Origin: Taeniopygia guttata
Taxonomy: Eukaryota; Chordata; Aves; Passeriformes; Estrildidae
Assembly: GCF_048771995.1 (NCBI RefSeq)
Contig: NC_133025.1
Coordinates: 186,001 to 250,000, forward strand
Direction of reading: 5' to 3'
DNA: 64,000 nucleotides
Shown in pieces: positions 42,360-52,500 of this stretch. Below the pieces are notes generated by a model. It had not been told where the DNA came from. It saw only the letters and a list, made by a program, of their open reading frames with translations, and ran no database searches. The position numbers were made by a program, and so were the translations under genes. The number at the start of each line of letters is the position of its first letter. Position 1 is the stretch's first letter.

Positions 42360-45158
42360 CAAATCACAGAATCACGCAGAACCACAGAACCAATTACACT
42401 GGAGAAGCCCTCCCAGACCATTGAGTCCAACCCATGCCTGGTCTCCCCACCTTGTCAACCAGACCAGACCACTGAGTGCTACGTTCAGTTGTTCCTTGGA
42501 CACCTCCAAGGACTGGGACTCCATGGGGCAGCCCCTTCCAATGCCTGACCACCACCTTTCCATGAAGATTTTTTTCTTGAAGTCCAACCTGAACCTCTTC
42601 TGGCATAAGTTGAGGCTGCTCCCTCTTGTCCTGTCCTTTGCTCCCTGGGAGGCTGAGCCTCCCCTGGCTCCCTTGTCCGGGTTTTGGAGAATGAGGTTTC
42701 CCCTGAGCCTCCTTTTCTCCAGGCTGAGCCTCTCCAGTTCCCTCCGCTGCTCCTCATAGGATTCACCCTCTAGAGCCTTCCCAGCTATGTTGTCTTCTCT
42801 GGACTCCAGCCCTATCCTTCTTGAACAGAGGGGCTAAGAACTGGACACAGTACTTGAGGTGTGTCCTCACCAATGCCAAGTTCAGGGAGATAATTTCTTC
42901 CCCACCAGCTCATTTCAGGCACACAGGGACAGGCTGCTCCCACACCTTAAAGTTTTCCTTCTTGATGCATGCCCAGCCTTCCTGGGACCCTTTGTTTTTA
43001 AGGGCTGCTTCCCAAGGGACTGTCCAAATCAGTGTTCCAAACTGGCTGAAATTCACCCTCTGACAGTCCAGGGCAGAGGTTTTGTTGACGCACCTTGTTA
43101 CTTGACCAAGGATTGAAAACTCCTTAATTTCATGGTCACTGTGCCCAAGATGGCTCCGACCTCCACATCTTCCAGCAGCCCCTCAGTCTGCAAACAGCAG
43201 GTCCAGTGGGGCCCCACCCTTGGTGGGCTGCTCAGCTGCTGAGTCAGTTCTCTTCCACACATTTCAGGAACCTCTCAGACTGTCTCCTCTCCACTGTGTT
43301 GCTTCCAGCAGACATCCATCAAGTTAGACTCCCACAAGAACAAGAACTGGCAACCACCAAACATCAGCCGGCACTTTATAGAATAATTAATCTGCCTCTT
43401 CATCCTGGTTGGTGGTCTAGAACAGACCCCCACCAGGATATCTGCCTTGCCAGCCTTCCATTCCCCTTGATTCTCACCTATAATCAGTTGACCTTTTCAT
43501 CACTGCCACTAAGCTCCAGACAGCCAAAACCCTCCCGAACGTACAGAGTCATCACACCACCTCTCATGCCTTGCCTGTCCCTTCTGAAGAGCTTGGAGCC
43601 ATCCATTGCAGCATTCCAGTCATGGAGTCATCTCCTCACAGTTCCATGACAGCAACTACATCATAGCTTTGCTGCTGCACCGTGGCCTCCAGCTCCTCCT
43701 GTGTTGCCCACGCTGCTGCATTGGTACAGATGCACTTTAGCTGTGCTATCAATTTCTCCCCAGCACTGGCCTGCTGCCCCCAGCTTCATCTCTAGTGAGT
43801 GTGCTCTCATCCCCCTCTCCCTTCAAACCTTGTTTAAAGCCCTCTCAATCAGCCCTGCCAAATCACAGATTGAAACCCTTTTGCCTCTTCTAGAGGTGAA
43901 CCCCATCTATCTCCAGCCTGGTGCTATACAAACCACCTCATGTTCAAAAAACCCAAAATTCCACCAATGGCACCAGTCTTTAAGCTAATTTTTGATCCCA
44001 TGGGTTTTCCCGTTCATTTTGGCATTCATCCCTACTACCAAATGAAACAAGACCACCACCTCTTGTACCTTGTGCTCTTGTCCCTTCAACCAGGCAACCC
44101 AGTGCCTTGAAGTCCTTTTTTGTTACCCTGGTACTTTTCTCATCAGGACAATGAGCAATGGGCAGCAAGTGGTGGGGCTGAATTAGTGCAGGGAGTCTCT
44201 CAGCAGTGTCCCCTGCCTGTGCCTCAGGAGGCAGCAGGCTTCCCTGTGGGATGGCTCTGGTTGGCATGCAGGGTCCTCGGCCCCCCTCAGAAGTAAATCA
44301 CCCCCTACAACTACCCTTCTTCTTTCCTTAATACCTGTAGTTCTGATCTGTCTCACTGACTGCACTGATCTGGGAGACCCACCAAGTAGACTTTCTTCTC
44401 TCAACTGTCTGACCCTCAAAATCCAGGACCTCGTATCGGTTCTGTAAGGGCACCTGGGAAGGCAAGGGAAGCCAGGAGGGAATTCTGCTACCTCCCTAAG
44501 CAGGGACCTGTTTCCATTCCCCAGCTTTTAGGTCTCTTCCTGCCTGATGGCAAGAGGGTCAGGGCTACTCTGACTCTTACTGAGCTTTCACGCACTGCGT
44601 TTTTCTTCTGGATGATAGGATGCAACTCCACCAGTCTGTTTCTCCTTGGCATTCCTTGATAATCCTCAGCCTCCCCACCTCCTCTGTAAGATCTCCACCT
44701 GTTCACACCACATGGAGTGCTGTTCCCACTGTCCTCCAGCAGTAACAGTAGGCTCACACACTCCCTGCAACCTGGTGCTTCCTGGCAAGCTCTGTCTGCC
44801 TCTCCCTGCTCCTGCCAGCAATGCCTTTTGTCAGTGTGTGAACTGCTGCTGGGTCTAATCAAGTTGGACAAGGGAAAAAACCAATACCCACCTGAAGGGA
44901 GCTCACCAGTCAGGAGGGTGGCTGTGCACTCCAACAAATCCTGCTGCTTGAGCTGCCACGCCATGTCCTGCTGCTCCATGTCCCATTTGCCTGCCCCAAA
45001 CACCACGCTCTGGGTCACCTGCACTACCTGGAGCCATTTCAATCTTCCCCTGCTCCTGGCAATGTCCCCTCTGTGCCTGACGGGCTGCCAGGGCTCCTGA
45101 GTCCACGTGGAGCTTTGGACTGCTGCTCACACGTCCACATTAATCCCTTACCTGAGGG
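42360..45158 (-). mobile_element. 2.8-kb CR1-type element inserted into another CR1
   Basis: The left end is the reverse complement of a CR1-like 3' tail (AATCACAGAATCACGCAGAA). Reverse-strand RT-C-terminus-like sequence at about 42700-42890 and a long stretch of a common avian repeat follow. It is flanked by 27-nt direct repeats, 42333-42359 and 45159-45185, with 24 of 27 matches. No open reading frame of useful length remains. Confidence 0.6.
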
Positions 45159-45490
45159 GATTGCACCAATCCATACAAATATCTGAGGGGGATCCCACCA
45201 ACCCCAGACCTCCCCAGGTTACGGGGATGGTGCCAGACCCAGCCCCGTGGTGCCCAGTAGCAGGACGAGGAGTCAGGTCCTGAGCTCACCATGAGGCACA
45301 ACTTCCCTGCATCATAAAAAGGCCAAGCCCTGGGACAGCTGCCCAGGAGGGTGCAGGGTGTCCCCTCCATGGAGACATCCTAACCCAGCTGGACAAGCGT
45401 CACCTGCTCCAGGTGACCCTGCCTGGGCAGGAGTTGAGCTGGATCATCACCAGAGGGCCCTTCCCACTCTCACTGTCCTGGGGTTCTGTG
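45159..45490 (+). mobile_element. CR1 LINE, right part of the interrupted copy
   Basis: Resumes with CAATCCATACAAATATCTGA and runs to CTCTCACTGTCCTGGGGTTC and GATAAATG, a degraded CR1 3' end. Together with 42120-42359 it reads as one plus-strand CR1 split by the 2.8-kb insertion. Confidence 0.6.
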
Positions 45491-45790
45491 TGTGATAAAT
45501 GTGTGTGTGTGTGTGTGTGCTATGTGTGTGAGACACCTGTGTGTGCCACTTGTATGTGTGTGGGACATCTGTGACAGCTGTGTCCGTGTGTGTGTGTGTG
45601 TGTATGTATGTGAGACACCTGTGTGAGTGTGTGGGACATCTGTGACAGCTGTGTCCGTGTGTGTGTGTGTGTATGTATGTGAGACACCTGTGTGAGTGTG
45701 TGGGACATCTGTGACAGCTGTGTCCGTGTGTATGTGTGTGAGACACCTGTGTGAGTGTGTGGGACATATGTGACAGCTGTGTCCGTGCCC
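45484..45790. repeat. (TG)n plus about 66-bp minisatellite
   Basis: Four to five units, each a TG run followed by GAGACACCTGTGTGAGTGTG and GGGACATCTGTGACAGCTGT. It abuts the CR1 3' end, so it may have grown from the CR1 tail. Confidence 0.92.
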
Positions 45791-47051
45791 CCCCTTGCCC
45801 ACTCCCCACTGCCTGTCCCAGCACGGCCACCACCCAAGCCTGCAGAAAGGCGAGTTCCCCCTCAACTCCCCTCCAGGTGTCACCCGTGTCTGCAGGGGCA
45901 CAGCAGGGGCTGCTGAGGAGTGGGGGGCCACGGGGACATAGAGGGTGGGAACAGAAACCTGGGGACGGGGCTGGGTGCACAGGGCCCCTGGACCCTCAGA
46001 CCAATGGCCCTCAGGCCCTGTGGGGCGTGGGGGGCTCACCCCTGCTGTCCTCCCGAGGGTGGGGGTTATGGGGGGTCTCAGAGTGCTCCTGTGCTCTGAG
46101 CCCTCCACATCTCTGTCCCCGTGCCCCACTGCATGTCCCTGTGGCATGTCCCCACATCCTCCCCATTTCTGTCCCCACCATGTCCCATCACCCACAGCAC
46201 AGAGCAGAGCAGACAATGAGTGGTGTCAGCACATGTTGGGGACACGGTCAGGGAGACACATGAGGACAAAATGACACTTGGGCACTGGAGAGAACAATAA
46301 ATAACCTTCCCCCCAGGTTCTGCTGGGGCTGAGGAGGCTGGAGAGGAGCTGGGGGAATGGTGACAAGGTCACCACAACAGTGACAACTCCCAGTGTCCTT
46401 GAGGTGTTCTTTTCTCTGACCCTGGTGTCCCTCCCTGCCTACAGGCAGGACCCGGCAGGATTCAGCAGGATACGGTGGTGGCACTTCCCCATCACGGGAC
46501 ACGACTGAGACATGGTCACGGGTCACCCTCAGGGCCCCTGTGGCACCCCAGGCACCTTCAGTGACACACCAGGTTCCCTGTGTCATCTTCAGTGCCACGG
46601 GGCAACCATAGCCCCCGAAGGACACTCTGGGAACCCCAGGGACCCCCCCAGCAGCACCCTGGGATGGGCTGAGGACTTCTTGGGGTGGGGACCCCCAGGC
46701 ATGGGGCACAACGGCCCCTGGGTAGGTTTCCCTGGGGTGGAGACCCCCAGGCCTGGCTTGTGACCCCGTGGGTGCCAGGGGCTGTTTTGGGGTACCAGGG
46801 AGGGCTACCACAGTCATCGAGTGTGAAGAAGTCGGGGGAGTGGTGGAGGACTGTTTGGGGGCGCTGGGAAGATAGCGGGGATTGTCTGGGGTGCCCGTCA
46901 CCCATGGCTGGGTGCGGAGAGGCCACGGGCGCAGGGGACAGTTCGGGCATGCCGCGGGGGCTTGCACACACGGGGGGCACCGGGGAACTGTCTGGGGGAA
47001 CTCAGCGTGGGATCTGGGGGAGTGCGGGGAGGGCCGGGGGTCCAGGGGGCT
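45791..47051. other. ATP6V1F downstream region, no gene seen
   Basis: GC-rich spacer without recognisable exons. A plus-strand AATAAA at about 46294 has no upstream gene. No canonical minus-strand AATAAA was seen for ATP6V1F. The only near match is GATAAA overlapping its TAA stop. Confidence 0.45.
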
Positions 47052-47706
47052 TTATCGCAACTCGTCAGGCGCGAAGAGCCCGCGGGCGCGGCGCAGCACC
47101 GAGTCCCGGGCCGGGTCGTAGGGGTGGTCCTTGGAGGGGATCTCGAGCACCGCGGGCAGCGCCCGGGCGTGGGCCGCGACCGCCGGCCGGATCTGCTCCG
47201 CCAGCGCCTGCGAGATCAGGATCATGCCCACGTCCTCCCGCGCCAGGAAACCCCTGCCAAGGGGAGAAAGGGAAAGGGCAGAGTGAGCGGCACGGAGCGC
47301 CCGCCCTGGGCGCCCCAGCGCGGGGAACGCTCCTCGGGCCCCGATCCCCTGGGCACTCCCGGCACCCCGGACCGATCCTGCCAGCCTCTCCCTCCCCTCC
47401 TGGAACTCCGTGACCCGCCAGAGCCCAGAACCCGCCTGGATTCCCTCAGAGAGCCACTGGGACGGACAAGGCCGCCCAAGGACCCCTCACACCCCGAACC
47501 TCAGTGACCCGCCTCGGGCCCTCGGGCCGCCTTCCCCCCCGCACACACCGGAACGTCTCCTCGATCTCCGCCAGGCTGGTTTCCTTCTCCACCACCAGGA
47601 AGTTGGGCCGCCGATGCTTGTCCAGCTCCCCGATGCCGCCCAGCAGAAACCCGGTCACCGTGTCCTCGTCGCCCATCACCGCGATCAGCTTCCCGCGGCC
47701 CGCCAT
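47052..47706 (-). CDS. ATP6V1F: V-type proton ATPase subunit F
   Basis: Two exons in coding order, 47706-47549 and 47253-47052, give 119 aa, exactly the human length. Subunit F belongs to the V1 central stalk with subunit D and couples ATP hydrolysis to rotor turning during organelle acidification. The N-terminus [20 protein letters not shown], then [20 protein letters not shown], is nearly identical to human. The second exon carries [20 protein letters not shown] and ends LFAPDELR. The ATG at 47706 is chosen by this match although the frame stays open upstream. It lies downstream of FLNC on the same strand, as in human 7q32. Confidence 0.97.
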
Positions 47707-48110
47707 GCCCAGGGCCCGCTGGGAACGAAATCCGCCGGGATACGGACCGCGGGAAAGCCGCTGCCGGGCGCCGGCGGGCTGGGGGTGCGCCGCCGGGAGC
47801 GGCTGTGGGGATCGGCACCGGCCGGGACCGCCCGGGACCCGCCGGGACCGACCAGGCCCCGCCGCCGCTTCCGGGTTCCGCCGCCGCCGCCCCCGGAGCG
47901 CCCCGCCCGCCGCTGCCTGGCAACGCCGCCGGGCCCCGCCCACCGCCGTGGGAGGAGCCGCGCCCCGCTGGCCACGCCCCTCCCGTGTCATCGTCCCACC
48001 CCCTCCCGCCGGCCCCGCCCCGCGGGGTGCGCATGCGCACTGCGCCGTGCCCTTCAGGGGACGCGTGCGCTACCCTGCCCAGCGCCCTCTAGCGGACGGC
48101 ACGGGCCCCG
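47707..48110 (-). promoter_or_regulatory. ATP6V1F: ATP6V1F CpG-island promoter
   Basis: A dense CpG block directly upstream of the ATP6V1F start, with no TATA box, typical of a housekeeping gene. It ends abruptly at the 43-bp minisatellite. Confidence 0.65.
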
Positions 48111-48117
48111 CAGGCAG

Positions 48118-49117
48118 CCCTGAGCACGCTGGCCAGGACCCCCGAGACCCCCGGGCTGTCCTGCCATGGAATCCCCTTGGACCCCCGAGACCCCCGGGCT
48201 GTCCTGCCATGGAATCCCCTTGGACCCCCCGAGACCCCCGGGCTGTTCCGACATGGAACCCCCTTGGACCCCCGGGCTGTTCCGACATGGAACCCCCTTG
48301 GACCCCCGAGACCCCCGGGCTGTTCCGACATGGAACCCCCTTGGACCCCCGAGACCCCCGGGCTGTTCCGACATGGAACCCCCTTGGACCCCCGGGCTGT
48401 TCCGACATGGAACCCCCTTGGACCCCCGAGACCCCCGGGCTGTTCCGACATGGAACCCCCTTGGACCCCCGAGACCCCCGGGCTGTTCCGACATGGAACC
48501 CCCTTGGACCCCCGAGACCCCCGGGCTGTTCCGACATGGAACCCCCTTGGACCCCCCGAGACCCCCGGGCTGTTCCGACATGGAACCCCCTTGGACCCCC
48601 CGAGACCCCCGGGCTGTTCCGACATGGAACCCCCTTGGACCCCCGAGACCCCCGGGCTGTTCCGACATGGAACCCCCTTGGACCCCCGAGACCCCCGGGC
48701 TGTTCCGACATGGAACCCCCTTGGACCCCCGAGACCCCCGGGCTGTTCCGACATGGAACCCCCTTGGACCCCCGAGACCCCCGGGCTGTTCCGACATGGA
48801 ACCCCCTTGGACCCCCCGAGACCCCCGGGCTGTTCCGACATGGAACCCCCTTGGACCCCCCGAGACCCCCGGGCTGTCCTGCCATGGAGTCCCCTTGGAC
48901 CCCCCATGACCCCCGGGCTGTCCTGCCATGGAGTCCCCTTGGACCCCCCAGGACCCTCGGGCTGTCCTGCCATGGAGTCCCCTTGGACCCCCCAAGACCC
49001 CCGGGCTGTCCTGCCATGAAATCCCATTGGACCCCCGAGACCCCCGGGCTATTCCGACATGGAACCTCCTTGGAGCCCCCGAGACCCCCGGGCTGTTCTG
49101 CCATGGGATCCCCTTGG
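48118..49117. repeat. 43-bp minisatellite between FLNC and ATP6V1F
   Basis: About 22-24 copies of a 43-44-nt unit (GACCCCCGAGACCCCCGGGC, TGTTCCGACATGGAACCCCC, TTG). Some copies are about 33 nt with one module missing. The central copies are almost identical. The outer copies (48118-48230, 48870-49117) differ by TGTCCTGCCATGG in place of TGTTCCGACATGG. Frames up to 701 codons through it are artefacts. Confidence 0.98.
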
Positions 49118-49483
49118 ACCCCCTCAGGACTCGGCATTCTGCTCCAGACCTTCCCAGGCCACCTCCAGTGTTCTGTTCCAGACCCCACCATCTCACACTG
49201 GGGCCTCATTATCCCATCCTGCAGCCCCCAGGATCGCCCCCCACTCCCCAGGACCAGGATGTCCTGCTCTGGACCCCCACCCCGGGCCCCACAATCCTGG
49301 CCCGGACCCCCAGGGCCACCCCCAAACCCTTCTGTGCTGTTCTGCACACCCCAGAATTGTGGTGTCTTGCTCAGGACAGCCCTGGAGCTGGTGTCCTGCA
49401 GAGTGCCCCTGGAGCCTGGCCCGCTCCAGCCCCACGCTGCGAGTGTCCCGGCCATCACTCGGACACTGTTCCTCTCCCAGCGC

Positions 49484-49489
49484 TTTATT
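49484..49489 (-). terminator. FLNC: FLNC poly(A) signal
   Basis: TTTATT on the plus strand is AATAAA on the minus strand, only 26 nt after the FLNC stop (49516-49518). If used, the 3' UTR is about 45-55 nt. No other canonical signal was seen before the minisatellite. Confidence 0.7.
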
Positions 49490-49515
49490 GCCAGCCCGCC
49501 GCCCCGGCTCGGGGC

Positions 49516-52500
49516 TCAGGCCGCAGTGACACGGAAGGGGCTCCCCGGGACATCGCGGTCGCCCCAGCGCAGCAGCAGCACGTACTCGCCGCGCTCCCGC
49601 ACGCTGTAGGTCACCGTGTACACGCGGTTCCCCTCATGCTTCACGTGCACCTCCTCGCACGGGGCCTTGGGGCCGTGCACCCCCACCAGCAGCATGTTTG
49701 TGCCTGGGGGGACGTGGGCAGGGTGAACCGTGAGTGTGAGACCCCGGGGTCACCCCAAGCCTCCCCCCTTGCGCCCCAGACCCTCCACCAGACTCTCCCC
49801 CTTACCCACCCCATCCCCTCCCAGAACCCCCAGGCCCCCTTTAACCTGCCCCATCCTTTCTCAAGACTCCCCGGAATTCCCTGAACACCCCGCAGACCCC
49901 ATGCCTCTCCTCCAAGCCCTCACAGGACTCCCCTAGGAGCCCCTGGACCACCGTGCTGAGCCCCCCTCTGCCCTTCCAACCCTGTCCCCCCTCAGCCACC
50001 CCAGTCCCTGGACCCCCAGCGTCCTCACCGGCCTTGCTGCAGTCCACGGTGAAGTGGTTCTTGTGGCCCAGGCGGGCGGCTGCCAGCCCTGGCCCCCGGG
50101 CCACGACTTGCCCAGCATCCGACGGGGCCTTGGTGACCCCCCCAAAGGCAGGGGGGCCCCGCGAGCCCGCCCTCACCACTGGCTCCACCAGCACTGTCGA
50201 GGTCTCGTGCAGACTGTGCCCGCCCGACAGCCGTGGGCCTGGGGAGTACCGGGGGTCTCGGTCAGCCCCCACCGTGGGACACCCCCTCACACTGTGCAGG
50301 GGGACATCTTCCAGGGACAACCCCCCTTCCCCTGGGACCCCCATCATGTCATCCTGGGGCTCCTACAACACGTCACCCCCAGGACCCCCCCACTCATGTA
50401 ACCCTGGTCCTGCAGGGTGGCCTTCCTGCAAACCTCCGTCATGCCCATCACTGACCCCTCGTCACCCCACACTCGGGACCCCCATGTTCTCCACTCCCAG
50501 TCTCCCTTATCCATGCCCCCCATCCCCGTGTCTGCCCACACCCCATCTGTACCAGTGACCTTGGCCTTGAAGGGGCTGCCCATGATGTGGCCCCAGTGGT
50601 TCCCATGTCCCCTTCAGTTCCCATGTCCCCGCTAATTCCATGTTCCTCTCTGTCCCCATGTCCCTCCCAATACCCATGTCCCTTCCCATCCCCATGTCCC
50701 CCCTGTTCATACCAGTGACCTTGGCCTTGAAGGGGCTCCCCACGATGTGGTGGGGGCCCCCATACTTGATGGAGATGAGGTAGTTGCCAGGAGCCATCGG
50801 GGTGTAGGTGACGCGGTGGCCCTCGGGGACCTCTGTACAGTCCAGCTCCACTTTGGAGGGGCCATCAATGGTGACAGCCAGTGCTCCTGCCCCCGCATTG
50901 GCTGTCTGCACCAGGAACTCTGAGGGCACCCCTGGGACATGGACATGGGGATGGCATCATGGGGGCAACACCAGGATGCTGTTGTGGTCGTCACCCATGG
51001 CCACATCTCCCTTGTGGCTCTGTCCCCATCACCATTTCACAGCCGTGTCTCTCCTGCCACCACCACAGCTGTGTCTCTGTCCCCACCCCGCTCCCACAGC
51101 CCTGTCCCTGTCTCCACAGCAGTGTCACCTGTGCGGCCACCCTCGAGGCCTGGCCCAAAGGCAGTGACGAGCCCAGGGTCCCCGGCCTGGCTCTGCTCGC
51201 CCACGCGGATGTTGAAGGGGCTCCCGGGCACGTGGCGCCCATTGAAGCGCAGGTCGATGGAGTGCACTCCGTTCTCACGCGGCAGGAACCCCAGGGCGTA
51301 CCGGTCTGGGGGACACAGACATGTCACCATGTCCCCGTGTCCCCATGTCCCCACACCCTGTTCCTGCACAGCAGGAACCCCAGTGCATATCAGGGGGACA
51401 CAGACATGTCCCTATACCCCTGTGTCCTCTGTCCCCATGCTCCGTGTCCCCACATCCCTGCATCTCCACATCCCATGCAAGAACTCCAGTGTGTATTAGT
51501 CTGGGGGATGCCATCACGTCACTTTGTCCCCATACCCCATGTCCTCATGTTCTCAGCCCCATGTCCCCACATCACATGTCCCCATGTCCTGCACCCTGTG
51601 CCCACAACCCCACATCTGCAGACCCGCTGTCCCCACGGTCCCCGCAGTGTCCCCGTGTCCCCTCACCGCTGTCCAGCTCGGACACGTAGCACTCCTCCAC
51701 CACCCCTGCAGGCGTGTGCACTTTGGCGTCGATGACACCGCGCGCCCCGTTCAGCTGCACCGCGAAGGACGCTGGCTGGTTCACTGCCACTGTCTCCTGT
51801 GGGCAGGCCACAGTGGCATCAGGGACGGGGGGATAGGGGGACATCGTGAATGATGCCAGCTGGTTCACTCCAGGGAATGGGGGGACATGGCGGGGGGGCA
51901 GTGGGACAGGGGGAGCACCATGGGCACCAAGGGGTGCAATGTGACACCAGGGACGTCAGACTGGCACCAGAGAGGGTCCCAAGGCTGGCACAGAGGGATA
52001 TAAAGGTGATCTATGGGTGACATGAGGGAGGGAGAAGTGGCCCCAGAGGGTCCAAGGGTGTAACAGGAGACCCAAAGGTGGGGCATCCCAAGAGCGCAGT
52101 TGGGGCTCAGAACAGCCCAAGAGTGTCCTGGGGATCCAAGGGGCATCTGTGAGCCCAGGGGTGCCCCAGGGTTTCACAGGGGCTGTCCCCAGTACCTGCA
52201 GGCTGGTGACAGTGAGGCGTCGGGCGTCATCGGAGTGGGAGGCGACAGGGACAATAAAGGGGCTGTCAGGGATGTGCTCCTCGTTGAACTTGATGGACAC
52301 CTCGTAGTCACCTGGGGGACAGGGGACAGTCAGGCAGGGAGCCCCCACACAGGGACACCTTCCCTTGGGAACCTTCTTATGTGGGGACACGCATGCACAG
52401 AGACACTACTCATGGAGACACCCTCCCCTGGGGACACTGTGCAGAGACACCTTCATTTGGGGACATCCTCCCATGGGGACATCCTTAATTTGGGCTACAT

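Noticed and set aside
47050-47056. GATAAA overlapping the ATP6V1F stop as its poly(A) signal
   Set aside because: A rare variant hexamer and placement on the stop codon make it unlikely; no better signal was found, so the 3' end is left open.
48118-49117. CRISPR-like array (43-bp repeats)
   Set aside because: Repeats are directly adjacent with no unique spacers, in a vertebrate gene neighbourhood; it is a minisatellite.
47504-49609. A 701-codon frame and several 250-460-codon frames on both strands
   Set aside because: They run through the 43-bp minisatellite; low-complexity Pro/Gly products with no domain and no splice logic.
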